The notes below the pieces were generated by a model that was not told the origin of the DNA, did no database searches, and was given only the letters and a program-made list of their open reading frames with translations. Both the position numbers and the translations under genes were made by a program. From the NCBI RefSeq assembly GCF_005239225.2, contig NC_133284.1, positions 36,842,758 to 36,906,757 of the forward strand: a stretch of DNA of 64,000 nt, written 5' to 3'. The stretch is from Populus alba (lineage: Eukaryota > Streptophyta > Magnoliopsida > Malpighiales > Salicaceae). Shown here one piece after another: positions 11,939 through 25,800 of this stretch (position 1 is its first letter; every line of letters begins with the position of its first letter).

Positions 11939-12711
11939 GAAAAATAAAATTTGTATTCAAATCTATTATTTTTAGAAATAAAAAAAAAAGGACTTTCTTA
12001 TTTTTTCATAATAAAATTTGGGGCTGATCTAACTACTAAGTAGTAATGCTTGATTTAGTTTTATTGATGTGTTTTTGATATATAAAATTACTAATATAAC
12101 TGTAGTATACTAATTTTTTAATAAATATATTTAATTAATATTAATTGATTATATATTTTTTTAATTTACATGACATTTGTCCATATTTTTATAGGTGTAA
12201 TTCTTAATTTTTTTTTAAAATAGAATGATAATATACATGGACAAATCATTTTTTTTTTAAAAAAACGAATGTTAATCCAACTAATAACATAATCTTAGCT
12301 CAATAGTTTTAATGTTATTGTGTTTGGGAGTGTGATGATTATTTTTTAAAATATTTTTATTTAAAAATATATTAAAAATTTTATTTTATAAAAAATTATC
12401 TTTAATATTAACATATTAAAATAATTTAAAAATATAATAATTTGAAAAAAAATATAAAATAAATTTAAATTTTTTTAATATTTCTTTTAAAACACAAAAA
12501 AACAAGAAACAAATAGCCCAAACTTCGAGGGCCTTCACAGAGAGTCAATAGAAAGCAAAGTGGCGCCATTGGTAACCATAAAAACGGCTGTGGACACCAA
12601 ATTACAGACGCGTCAAACAACTCAAATATCTTTTGAAAAATTACAACTCCAACCCAGCAAGAAAGAAAGCAAGCCCTTGGAATTTTGTGTTGTTTCTCTC
12701 TTTCTCTTGCA
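11209..12711. other. AT-rich intergenic sequence upstream of the M48 gene
   Basis: Low-complexity A/T tracts, an (AT)n microsatellite near 11900-11935, and at about 12340-12500 a copy of an AT-rich dispersed repeat (TTTTTAAAATATT and similar) also seen near 30050, 31080, 49900 and 51750. The last ~150 bases are presumably promoter and 5' leader of the downstream gene; no confident TATA box was picked. Confidence 0.5.
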
Positions 12712-15700
12712 ATGGCTTCTGTGTCTCTGTCTTCTCTATCTTTGGCTCATAGAAGAAGACCAGATGCTGCTGCTGCTGCTGCTCTTACTTTCAGTTCAAG
12801 TGATTTGAGGTTTCGCTCAGCTTCTTTTGGATTTGGTTTGGCAAAGAAGAATCAAAGAGTCTTTGGTTTGGCAAAGAAGAATCAAAGAGTCAGGATCTCT
12901 GTTTGTAGAGCTTCTTCTCTTTTTATTCGTAATCTTGATGCTGATGATTTTAGACACCCTCTTGATAAACAGGTTTCTTTGTACTGGATTATTTATATTG
13001 GAAATCCCCTTCTCTTTTTTCTATTTGCAATCGTCTAATTCTTGGTTTTTTTTCCCATCAGAATACACTGATTTTGAGGGCAATTCCAGGATTAAATGAA
13101 TTGGGGAAGGCTCTATTAGGTACTATTAGAATGTCTTTTTGTATGATTAGTGTATTTATTGACTTGTGCTTTTGTTTTTCCCCCTTTAATTTACTATCTA
13201 CTCTTCATTTGACTTTGATTTTGTATTTAACACTCGCATTTCTGTAAATTTGGAGCTTGTATTTGGCTTTTGTATAGTGGGAAAGTTGTGATAAATACAA
13301 GCTCTATTTCTCTGAAATGTTCCTTTAATGGCTCAGCAGAAATAAAGGGGATTGTGTTATATGCTATGCACAAGTTATTTGTCATCGATTCCATGATGTA
13401 AACCTAGCCTCTCTTTTTTTCTCTTCTTTAGATATAACCATGGTTTCTCGTGCTTGGAAAGATTTGGCTAATGTTTTCTTTGAATTATATTCTAAGTTGT
13501 TTCTTGGAATGCATAATTGCAGGGTCTGTGACAGAGCAAATCATGCTTCTAGAAAATATTGGGACTTCAGTTCTTGTTTCTAAAAATCAGGTAATTGTAT
13601 GACTCTAGCAAACATTAGAGTTTATTTAGGCTATCTTGTGTGGCTGTATTTTCTCATGGTACTCCATTAAAAGTGTCATTTGCTGCAAGTTGATTACTTT
13701 CAAAATAGTTGTTGAAAGTCTGTTTTCCTGTTTACCACCTGTTAACAGATGATCTGATAACATTTTGCAAACATTGATTAGTAATCAAATAAATAAAGAA
13801 TGTAAAAAACTTAAATGCACAAGGTATTTGGTTATGAGGGGAAAATCTTTTGAAGAACTCTTCAAAAGATTTTTTTTTTAAAAAAAAAACCCTCTGAGTC
13901 AGCCAAATCCACGATAGATAATTTTTTCACTAACTTAAACGATTACATGATGAGTATCTCTAACACAACCCTTTGTGTCTATACTACCTTACTTGATGAG
14001 ACAGTGAACCATATTATGTCTCCTACTGCAGTAGCTTGCTAGTACATCTAATAATCTTCATATTGTTTTCATTCTAACTGGAACCTTCAGTAACTAACAG
14101 TTTACACAAGAACTTCCTCTAAAAGTCTTCAGGCTCTTTAACTCTTCAGAGACCAATTCTCCTTGAGAATTTCCTACACATTCCTCATGTGTCAAAAATA
14201 TGTGTTGTGAAACTCTGTATAAACTCCTTAGCTAGTTGGCACATTTGCTTCAATGTAATTGATGCTTTTATGTTCTGAAACTCTCCTCTGAAGCACACAA
14301 TGCTCTCCTTTCTTCAGACTTAACTTTCCTTATATACATGTCTTATGTGATAAGGATAAGGATAGTCTTCAAGTTTCCTAGTCTGTTAAAATCAGTAACA
14401 GACTGCTAACATGTTTTACAAAAACACTGATAAAGTTATCTTCGGATAACTTTTTCTTTATTTAAATTTATATCTTAAATAATCTAAACTAATCCTATAA
14501 TTACAGAGAAGATAATGCTAATTGATTTTGATAAACTTCTATCTTAGCCAAATTATCTTTTTACCAACTATAAAAAGATCTTCATTAATCTAAGCCAACA
14601 AAATGACATTTACAGTTGTAAAGATTCATCTAAAGGGACATATCTATAATTGTTAGAAATATTCATATTGAACATACGTATAAAGCAGTCTGCTGGTATC
14701 TGATACATTTGGCATCTTGTGAACTTACTCTTTTGTCCAGGTTTTGTTCATTTGGAGCTCTTATAACATCTTTTCCCTTGTGTGTGTGTGTGTGTTTTTC
14801 GTATCGTAATTCACATCATTTGGGCGTGGACTTCTGTTTTATTTACAGAAAAGAGAATCATAGGTGCTTAATATATCAATGCATCTAAGAAATGCGTTGT
14901 AATTCACTTCATAACAATTTTAACAACATGTTGTCAGTGCTGAATTGGCATAAAATATCACTGTTTGAAATAGACTCTATACGCAGCATTTTCCTGTTAT
15001 CTGCATATTGTAAAAGGATGTGGGATATATGTAGCAATTTATAGCCTTGCATATGTTAATTTATTTTGTATCAGCTTTCTGAACTTCATCAATTGATGAC
15101 TGAGGCTGCGCAAATACTGAATATGGAGGCCCCTGATCTATATGTTCGGCAAAGTCCTGTACCAAATGCATATACTTTAGCCATAAGTGGGCAAAAGCCA
15201 TTTGTTGTTGTGCATACCAGCCTCGTGGAGCTTCTAACAAGAAAGGAGTTGCAGGTCTGGATTTGTACATTTACCTTTAAAAGCATGTTGTGATTATCAG
15301 TTGACTTATTTTGAGTCCTTCCCTGTGAACGAATGGTTTGCTTGATTGGCTCTGCAAGGTTCACGAGCATCCATGTGGCATAGTTTGTGGCTTTAGTTTT
15401 AGCTTCTTTTTTGCCTGTCATTTATCTTATAACCTTTTTCTTTTCATTTACATCTGTATGCACAGATATATCTAGATATAAATGTTTTCTTGCATAATAG
15501 AACTATCTTTCAAATGATGAGATGCTATTAACTTTATACTATTTAACTTAAAGTAGGCTGTCTTGGCTCACGAGTTGGGTCATCTGAAATGCGATCACGG
15601 AGTATGGCTCACATTCGCCAATTTTCTTACACTCGGAGCCTATACTGTCCCTGGTAGGTGTTTTCTTTCTGTGATGTTTGTTGAGGTAACATCTATAATT

Positions 15701-16872
15701 TCAATCTATATCCTCTTTGATTAGAATCATTTTCTTGGATACTGAGAAAAATATGTGCAGCCTCTGAACTCACAGCTTAACCAGTCTTTTTTAAAAACAG
15801 ATCTTGCAGAAATTCAGGTTAACTGATTTTGAATTACAAGACTCCGAGTTGTACAACAAATTAGTATACTGCCTATCGACCTTTTAAAAAATGGCATATA
15901 TTTGATGAGTTATTTGAGCAAGTTGAGATCATTTCAATGGAGTATGGGGTTGGTCTTACGATGGCTTCATCTAATTTTTGTTATATGAAAGTGCAACAAC
16001 TACAGGGTTTTGACTGAAAGATTTCTTCCATTTATTTTTGGAGTTTTATTTACTGGAAGTTAAAAGATCCATGTATCAAAAATTAATATTTAAAATCCTT
16101 GTATATTGGTAATGATGGCTTGTACCCATATACCAGTTTCCTTGTTAATTTTACTGTCTGAAAGCAGCAACTTTGTTTGGAACCTTCGGTTTATGGGGTC
16201 CGTGGCTGCACATATTAGCAATCAAGTTGTTTCATTCACGATAGTTCTCAGATTGTCTACTTCCTTAACAACATGCTTCATAGAGTTCTGAAACGCCTAT
16301 TTTGTTCACAGGAATTGGTTGGTTGATAGCTCGGAATTTAGAAGAACAATTATTCCGTTGGCTCCGAGCAGCAGAGCTAACTTGTGACCGTGCAGCCCTT
16401 CTTGTTGCCCAAGACCCTAAGGTATATAAAAATGGAACCTTTTAATTGTATAAATTGATTACGGTGGTATATTTGTATAGATTTGATTATCTTATCCTTT
16501 TCTTATTATCCTACAAGAGGTGGTCATCTCTGTTTTGATGAAATTAGCTGGGGGAAGCCCATCAATTGCTGATCAGCTAAACGTGGATGCATTCTTGGAA
16601 CAAGCGCGCTCTTATGATAGAGCTTCTTCAAGTTCCGTGGGATTGTACATAAGGTGAGCAGTATCATATATGAACTGAGTACCAAAAATTACACCTACCA
16701 GTTTCCTGGCAGTTGTCTGATTTGCTAGTGCTGCAGAAATGCTCAAACAAGACAGCTCTCACATCCTCTGCCTGTTCTACGAGCTCGTGAAATTGATGAA
16801 TGGTCGAGAAGTCTAGGCTACCAGCAGCTTCTGAAACGTGCAATACAGATAACCACTCCACAGAATGTTTAG
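12712..16872 (+). CDS. Plastid-targeted M48-family zinc metalloprotease
   Basis: Eight exons join in frame: 12712-12972, 13062-13119, 13523-13590, 15075-15254, 15557-15653, 16312-16421, 16520-16653, 16737-16872, giving 347 aa. The zinc motif HELGH is at residues 194-198 and the third ligand is probably E243 in ELTCDRAAL, the M48 (HtpX/Oma1-like) arrangement. The first ~70 residues are rich in Ser, Ala and Arg without acidic residues, typical of a chloroplast transit peptide. The start is the ATG in GCAATGGCTTCT, whose Ala second codon is common for plastid proteins; an upstream in-frame ATG at 12685 would add nine hydrophobic residues. The transit region holds a perfect 30-bp tandem duplication. 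From memory the Arabidopsis counterpart is At3g27110. Its substrates are unknown to me. Confidence 0.9.
12832..12891 (+). repeat. Perfect 30-bp tandem duplication in coding exon 1
   Basis: Bases 12832-12861 are repeated exactly at 12862-12891 and encode FGLAKKNQRV twice, in frame, within the presumed transit peptide. A GCT run upstream (about 12766-12783) gives polyalanine. Confidence 0.95.
13801..14600 (-). mobile_element. Copia-type solo LTR in intron 3 of the M48 gene
   Basis: Read on the minus strand, the segment begins TGTTGGCTTAG (14600 downward), contains a TATA-like TGTATATAAGG (about 14340) and ends near CTCATAACCAAATACC...TTACA at 13801, the layout of a Copia LTR. A 15-bp perfect hairpin sits near its 3' end (13842-13856/13859-13873). 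No primer-binding site or pol follows, so it would be a solo LTR. I could not find matching 5-bp target duplications (AAGAA left, AAATG right), so the exact borders are uncertain. Confidence 0.45.
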
Positions 16873-19800
16873 AAGATGGTCAAAATGTGAGCAACTTGAA
16901 TAGGTAGGATTATACGACCGCTGTGAAATGTTTTTTTGGCTTTAATCACCTGTTCCTCTTACTTGTAGGAACTTGGATTTCACATGGGATTCAAATTGAA
17001 TCCTTTCTAGTTGGTCATGAACTTAAAATTACATATTGCGATGCTGTATGATGGGAGAAGTTTATGGAGTAACTAGACAATTAAGTCATTTCTGATAAAT
17101 GGCACACTATACTCCATGTTGTAGCTGTAATTAGGTCGTTTCTGTTTTATCTTACCTGACACACTATACTCCATGCACAGTATACATGCTGCCTTCAGGT
17201 TGACTTGCTTTGTTTTGGGCGCTTGTTCAGGTTTCCTCTCTCTCATGGCTACCTCGTAATCTTTGGAAAAAAATGACGGCGAAGCACAAGGGTGCAGGAG
17301 ATGGAGGATCTGATGAGCATTTGCAATCTTCCTAAGAACCTTGATTTTTCATGGCACTATAAATCGACAGTAACTAGAATCATATATATATATATATATA
17401 TAGCCTTCGTTGTCCGTCAATCTTTTCCATGTATATAAAAGGGCTTTGAGATTTATCCTTGCTTGTTTTCTCATAGAACACACCAAGTAATACGGTCTTG
17501 TATTACAGATATTATCAACATGTGAAGTACTCATATAGCATACACAACGCTTGTATCAATAAATATAATGCATTGCTTTGCTCATGTTTCATGGTATGAG
17601 AGCCTGTGCAGAGCTTGGCTTCCGTTGCATTGTACAAGAACTCACTGTAAATGGTATGGAAATCAGAACTTAAATGTTCACCATCAACCTTTCCTTTCTA
17701 GTTTAGGAGTGAGAAAAAGCATCAAACACATAGCTTTGATTTGAATTTTTGAAGGGTTCAAAAGAAATGATCCCAGTCACAAAAGCCTGTCAACTTCTAA
17801 ATTAGAAAACTGCTTGATCATCATTAAGTAATCCTGGAATGGCTGAAAGGAACACATGAAAATCAAAACATCCCCTTCATTTCAAATTTCATCCCATCAG
17901 TTGAACATAAAATCACATTGTCAACCACAAGACCACATAAATGTTCACCATATACCCTTCATCGGTTGCATGATAGGGTTCTACGAAAAGGCTTTTTCGA
18001 AGAATCAAATGGAGGCTGCTGGCCGGAGTTTGCAAGTTTTCTACAATTTGGATTTAAAGCTGCAAATATCTCTATTACTGTGAGCAGGTCCTTTGTTGCT
18101 GGCTGCCTGGAACGTTGAAAGAAAAGAGCGCATGCATTGGAATTCAGCGGGAAGCAATAAATCAACTCGTTTCTCAAGCACCTTGTGTCTTCCTACATGG
18201 AATGTTTTCCAGCAAGAAAATATTAAGCACAGTAGGCTGGGCGGACAATCAATTCCAAAATGCGAAAAGTTTTCATTTAATAATTTATGATATGAAAGGT
18301 TTTTCTACTATAAAAAAATTTTCTCTTCAAAAACTTTCAATATTCCAATTAAGATTTCACACCTCAAATCAAACTATTACATTTTTTAAATTTATATCTA
18401 TATTAATTACTATCAATTAAATCAAAATAAGTTTTGAAAATGAAACTACAACAGCATAGGAGATGCAATATATTGCTTGAATGAAAAAGAAAAAGAAAAC
18501 TGTAATTTTCTGAAAAAATTGTAATTCAAAATTTTGATGAAAGAAATAACTCACTAACTATTTATATAGAAATAAAAACTGACCTAACCAAAAAAATATA
18601 AACCAAGTAGAAAACATAATTAAAATTCAAAATTAAGTAGAATGATCTAGCGAAATTTGAGTCTAATTCAACGATCAAATATAAAATTATAGTTGTTTTT
18701 GTTAGATTGTGTATTTGACCGTATATATTTCTCTGGGAGCTTTATTTTATCCATTTGGCCTATAAACATATTTGCAATATGTTCACACACAAGCAGTTTT
18801 ATCTAATGTGATGAGTTATTGAAATTTTATTTTATTTTTACTAAATCTATGTTTAAAAGGATCATACAAGATGAGGCTTGGCAGAATGTCAAGCTCGTAT
18901 GATATGAGTTTGACTTGCTTCAAGGCTAAACAACCTTGGGTTTAGCTACATGTTGAACCCAAGTATATATGGGTTTTGTAAACTGCTATACTCAACATTT
19001 TAGATTTAGTCAATCCAAACAGACATTAGTTTGACAAACTACCAAACCTATTATTGAACTCGATTGTTTCAAGTCAAGTGAGTATATGACTAAATAATCA
19101 TTACAAGACCTCATGTTAAGCTATAAAGCTTTATTTGTTTATTTTTAAAGTTTTTAATATAAAGTATTAAAAGTCATGAATAATTTTTTATCTATATCTC
19201 TAGGTGTATAAAAAGTCTTTAAAAGCATACATATTTTTTATCAATATTAATATTGTATAAGGGTATCTATCTCTTATTAATATTATGTAAGAAATATTTA
19301 TTATTCATTAATGTTATATATATATATATATATATATCTTGTTAATGCTATCATAAGAAAATGAGACTTTAACTCCTTTATTCAAGCAACATGGCAATAT
19401 TCAGCAGCATATATGCTCACCGAAACCATTCAAGTAAATGGTTCACAATGTATATTTTCTTAGTATTCATACTTTAATCCTTATAGCATTTATCCTGAAA
19501 AAACAAGAACATAAATATTCTTGTTTTTTACAATTTAAAGCTTCATTTTCTCATTTAATATAATCTCTTATTAAAAAAAATTGATTTTTATCATTGGAGG
19601 ATTCATTAAACTTTATATAAAAAAAATTGTTTTGTAAGTGTTAGCCCTTCCCCACCAACCATTTACTTTGGGTGTTCTAGAGAAGGAAATATAGGCATAA
19701 AATATATTATTTGTTGTCCAAACACTCAAAAACATCATTTCTGAATATATTAATAGAATTTGAAACATCATTGTAAGGCCATTAGAGTAAGTGTGTATGT

Positions 19801-22800
19801 AAAATAAATTTATGGATACTTTTAATATAATTAGTTGATTATGAATTAGATTGAAGAAAAAGATTAATAATAGAAGTATTATTGATGATTTTGGAAGATT
19901 AGAAAGATGGAGATAGGTAAGTCAACCAGATTAAAATGGTCAAGATGTTAAATAAATAAAAAGTAGGATATTGAAATGAATATAACAAAATTTAAAGGAC
20001 AATAATCTTAGAAAAAAGAAAAATATTAAGGAGAGCAATATCAAGCAGGACAGGCTCCACAAACTTTGTTATATAATCTATAAATTTCTTATCAAAGAGG
20101 ACTAAAGAATATCAACCAGGCAAAGGGCTCTTAATTTGTTTGCGTGATGATGGAATCCATGTATTATTGATGCAAACCTTCTTGTCTTTATATAGTTCTG
20201 CCAACAATTTTTCGTTCTCTTTTAAATTGGTGGCCCCGCCGTGCTCCACTTGTCTCTCTCGTAATCTAGTGGCGGAATCCACAGTTTCTGGTGAGACCCA
20301 CCATTTTCCAACAAGAACCTCACAAACCACCAAATGCTAAAAGATAAAAAAGGAAAAAAAAAAAAATCCCTTCCATCACTTCGTCGCAACCAAAACTGAA
20401 AACTTTTTATTTGTTTACTTATTACTCGTTAAAACTCGAGATTTCAAGTACTGAGATTTAATGTTTTCTGTTCTAAGCGTCTCATTGAAATTTTATTGTT
20501 TGGTAAACATTTTTCCACCTCATTGAAAGCATAGTTTTCAGATTCAATTTGAATAATAATAATAAAAAAAAGTTATTACGTTATTAAATTAATATTCGGG
20601 TCACTATGCCAACCAAGTTATGTCCATGGTTTAAAAAGTTTTGATTTTAATATAATTTTTAATTAATTCAAAAAATAAATGATAATTTAAAGACTCATAA
20701 GTTTGAATTAACAAAAATAATTCAAAAATTCAAAATACAAATTAAACACAGAACCACAATCCATGACTAAAAAGAAAAATACAATTTCCTCACACTTGAA
20801 GTATAGGATTTGCTTGAATGTGTATATTAAGTTCTTAGTATCTAAATGAATTTTTTAGTATATAGTTAACTTTACTTAGTTTGAATAAAATTTAGTCGAA
20901 TCATTAAAAAATTGCCTAGTTAAAATCTTTGCTGATTCAACTAATAACCAACTCGATTAGATTGTAGGTCTTAAATTTTCCAAACCAACCTATATTAACT
21001 TATTAATTAAGTTTTACAACTAATTAACAGATTTATTGAATTACTCATAAAAAGGTAATCATATCTAATTATATATAATAATCAAATAAATTGAAGTTGA
21101 TAGGATTCAAATTTGCTACACCAAAAAAAAAAAAAAATATTGCTAAACGATGTTGAATATTATATATTAAAAAAATAAATGTTTAAAATTTAAATAAAAT
21201 TTAATTATATATTTTAAATAAATATTATATTATATAGTAATATTTTTTATGTTCATAATAAATTTTAAAACAAGAATAGAAAATATTTAAATGAAAGTTA
21301 ATAATATTAATTATAAAATTGAATGTTGAATATTTAATATAAATATATGATAATAGTTTATTTTCTTAAAATATTAACAATAAATTTTATTAAAAAAATG
21401 GAAATTGATGTTGAATATTAAAGGGGCAGAGATCGATTTGGAATATAAATGGTATAAGCAGGTGGGATTGAGTAGTAACCATTTAGGCACCGAGGCTCCC
21501 TTCAAAGCATCACTGTTAAGGTTGTTAAAATCACGAATTAACTTTTAAAATCTTATAATTTACAAGTTAATATGTATCTAGTGTGTTAAATTAGACTAAA
21601 AACTTGAAACCCAGTAAAATCAAAATTAACTTCGTGTAAAATGAGTAAACTGATAAACTAAATTCGATTTTACGAGTTTATTAAATTTATAATATAAATC
21701 AAATCAGGTTTAAATTTAGCTTTAAAATATATGTTGGCTCATTTTACAAAATTAAGCATATTTTTCAAACTGTATGTTGAATAAAGCTTCAATTTTACAG
21801 GGAAATATTATATACATGAAAATATATTGTGGTAAATTTTCAGGTCAAATGGAGATACGAAACATAATATTTCAGAGGGTCAAAGTTAGTAAACTAATAT
21901 TATCAAATATGTTAAACAAGACCTTCGTGTATTGTTTGAGACATATCTAGAGCTACAGATGAAATTTTGCTTCGATTAAAGTTGGAATAGAAACTAAACA
22001 TCTGAAACTTTCCAACTATATATCGTAGGCCCGATAATTCATCCAAACGAGAGAGAAGGACATGTTTGAAATCAAGATAATAATATGCAAAAATTAGATA
22101 TTCAGGTTACATGGAAGAATTTTAACATGAAGACTTTTTTTTATTATTCTATTTTATTTATTTATTTATTTTTAAATAATTATTTTTTATTCAAATTTTT
22201 TTCTAGTGCATTAGAGATTGTTTAGGGGTTTATTTCATTATTAAATTTATATTAATTAATTACTAATTTAAACTCATTAGCTTACAATCCAAAAGGGATC
22301 CATCAAGATTTTATTGTGATGGGAACAAACAAGTGTCACTAGATTTATATATACTTCCTACCTTTTAGTGATTCTCCTGTATTGAAAAATTTCGTTATGA
22401 GACTTTTTTATTTTTTTATATTATTATTTATTAATTTATGTTATTTATCTTTTTTATTTTACTTTGAATCACTTATTAATTATAATATTATTGATTTTTT
22501 TATTAGATTTTAATGTAAATTAATTTTTTTTGCTAGAATTATTAATATATAATTAGTTAATTTTTTTTTATAAAATTATTTTACTATTCATGGTTTATAA
22601 TCTGAGTTTATATTATATTTTTTATATTATGTTAAAAAAACGTTTTTGATAAGTGAGAAGGTATTATCACCGTCAGATAACTTTACTCGCTTTAGTTCTA
22701 TTATTCTATTCTATGGTGTCTTTTTATTTACCATTACCATATAAATATATATTGGTGGAACAGGAGAGTGTGTGTCCGGCTCTGTAAGATTGTGATTGTG

Positions 22801-22814
22801 AATCGAAGAGAAGA
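16873..22814. other. Intergenic: M48 3' UTR, then AT-rich sequence
   Basis: The first several hundred bases are M48 3' flank. Microsatellites (TA)n occur at about 17382-17402 and 19316-19338. The rest is AT-rich with only short unsupported frames. A promoter-like TATAAATATATA lies at 22740-22751, 63 bp before the sulfite oxidase start codon. I see no other gene, although 17225-17334 carries a short open stretch discussed under findings. Confidence 0.55.
22740..22751 (+). promoter_or_regulatory. Candidate TATA box of sulfite oxidase
   Basis: TATAAATATATA lies 63 bp upstream of the ATG at 22815. Position and motif fit a plant core promoter, but the region is generally AT-rich. Confidence 0.45.
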
Positions 22815-25800
22815 ATGCCAGGAGTAAAAGGACCTTCAGACTACTTACAAGAACCACCTCGTCACCCTTCCCTCCAAATCAATTCCAAGGCCTGCTATTT
22901 CTCTCCTTTTCACTGTTCAAACAATCATGCATAGCTTTTTTTTTTCTTTGCTTATTTCTATCTCTTGTTCTTTTTAATTCAATAATTTTGGATTCTATTT
23001 GTCTGCTTTGTGCTTCTACTCCATTTCCTGATGTGGGTTTTTTAAATTTTCACATTTGTGACATTCTATGGAGCATTTGAGCTTAAACTTGTAGTAACTT
23101 AGAGGAAAATTTTGTGTTTATGTGTGATGATATGGGTGGTACAGTAATATAGAGCTTTTGAAATCTTAAGTGATTGAAAGTTTGCTTCTTTCAATTGGGT
23201 TTACCTTCAAGATTTCTGGGGATTAGCTATTTTGCCTCAGGACGGCTTATTAGAAGAATTTTTCTTTTTATTTCTTTTGATCTTAATTGTAAAATTAAGC
23301 GAAATTTGAATGCTCTCTTGGGAATTTTCCTTACAATCTCATTGCATTACGTTTGTTATTATGTTGTGGGCATGCTGTTACTGTATCGCCGAGTTTCTAT
23401 TGCATCCAGTGATGGTATTTTTATATTTTACACTGTGCAGTATCCTTTCAATGCCGAACCACCTCGTTCGGCCTTGATTTCTTCTTATGTGACGCCTGTG
23501 GATTTGTTCTACAAGAGAAATCATGGTCCCATTCCAGTTGTTGATGACATAGAAAGGTTGTACTCGCTCATTTTAGTCTTACTTCCGTGTTTACACTTTG
23601 ATATAGTTCACTGTCGGAATAATTTATCTGATTCTTCCACGTACGTGGCTGAGCAGATACTCTGTTTTGATTCGTGGTTTGATCGACAACTCTAGAGAAC
23701 TGTTCATGAGAGATATCAAGTGAGTTCTGGGTACACTCGTGTACGAGCTATTTATGCTATACATGCTTTAGATGTTCTTGGACTAGGAGTTAATGTCATT
23801 ATTACATAACAGGATGCTTCCAAAATATAATGTTGCTGCCACCTTACAGGTATGTTTGGTAATGCGTTTTCAGTTAGCTTGTTTGTTGTTCCAATCCAAT
23901 GTGATTTGTTGCCTAAATCTGTTTGTTATCATAGAAGTCATCATTGGCTCTGTTGTTTGTGTGAGCTGAACAGTGTGCTGGAAACAGAAGGACTGCCATG
24001 AGCAAAGTCAAAACAGTGAAAGGGGTTGGCTGGGATGTTTCTGCTATTGGAAATGGTTTGTTCTCATTTTTAACCCTATTAGCTTTGGAATGTCATTGGA
24101 TATATAGTGCATGTTGGGGGGTTTGGGTAAGTTTGCCAGATTGTTAGATGGTGCTTTGAACATGCAATTATAGAATCTGAAAGATTTAGCATCTTTCAAG
24201 TAGATATGCTGGCACATTATGCGATGAATAGAAGTTTATTCAGAATTGTTTGAGACCCTTTAGTGATGGTTCAATCTGTGTATTATCAATGTGCAGATAG
24301 ATGAGTTGTATTAAATGAAACAAGATAGTTTCGCTCATCAAAGGGATCTCGAGGAGGGCCATCACTTTGTGCAAATTAGTTTATACTGTTATTGTTTCTC
24401 TAAATTCTTTGGATTTCCTTTCAGGTGTCTGGGGTGGTGCCAAATTGGCTGATGTTCTTGAACTTGTTGGGATATCTAAGTTGACAAGTACCACTAAATC
24501 AGGTGGAAAACATGTTGAATTTGTAAGCATTGATAAGTGTAAGGTAACCTGCCATTCTGAATAGCAGTTGTGCAACTTTCCAATTGTTTAGTGCACATTT
24601 GTGACTCTGCGGAACCCCTTGATATAATCCTGATTATAACAATATTAAAAAAGTGCAGGAGGAGAATGGAGGCCCATACAAAGCATCAATTCCGCTCAGT
24701 CAGGCTACAAACCCTGAAGCTGATGTTTTGGTTGCTTATGAGATGAATGGAGAGGTTAGTGGACTTGATAAAAGGCTTTGACCTGTTTAATTTACTTTAT
24801 TGTCATCAAAAAGTGTGTTTCCACCACACCTTGTCAAAATCAGACTCTTGATGATGGTGATAATGTTGTTTCTTATGCTACATGAAGTGATTGCTTTCCA
24901 GTTTGCTTTCTGACATCGCTTTATTGATGAAACTAATATTTCATTTCAGTTATGCATGTCAATTCTAAGGTAATCCCAGGATCCTACATCTGCATTTAGT
25001 GCCTTAGTGGTTGTTTAGTATAAACTCGTCAGCTAACCAATCTATAGTAATCAGCTGATTAGTTGTTATGTGAATAATTACTGTCTAAAACTCACAGGTC
25101 AGAAAATTGTGTCATTCCACTTGTTCTGTGTATCAATACAGATTTCGAGGGTGAATTTTCATCTTTAGGTCACATTTTGTTTTTCCATTGAAAGGCTTGA
25201 TAATTTTGCACTTAATAAGTGCACAAACAAGTGTCATTTGAACACCAATGTGCTACAACGGTAATGAAAAGGTCCATTTAGGCAAAAGATACTTGCTCTT
25301 AGGATAGCTTTCTTTTTTTAAACTGATCCATGTAATTTGATAGAGCAATGAGTTGCATGGAGGCTGTATGCATCATTACATGATTTCAATGAACTTGATC
25401 TTGTGTTACTGTATAGATATGCACTTAGTTGTGGACTCTTCACTATTCCTTCAGCAATTTTGCCTTTTTTCTATCATTTACTTTTCTCCTGCCATCATAA
25501 TTTCTCAATTATACTGTTTTTGATATTAATATACAATATTATTGTCATTCTAAAGCCTCTAAACAGGGATCATGGTTATCCATTGCGAGTGGTCGTACCA
25601 GGTGTTATAGGTGCCCGATCTGTCAAATGGTTGGATTGTATCAACATCATTGCAGAAGAATCCCAGGTCACAAAAGTGTTATGTATGTTTTAACAAACTT
25701 AGTTCCTCTTTTATTCCAGTTGCCATATGACTGAACATACATTGCCACCTTACAGGGATTCTTTATGCAAAAGGACTATAAAATGTTTCCTCCTTCAGTG

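Noticed and set aside
17959..18290. Overlapping 65-101-codon frames on both strands
   Set aside because: Several frames are open at once over a slightly GC-richer patch; none has a recognisable motif or intron partner.
23174..23695. 173-codon open frame on the plus strand
   Set aside because: It runs through SOX intron 1, exon 2 and intron 2 and only the exon 2 part matches the protein family; the rest is chance read-through.
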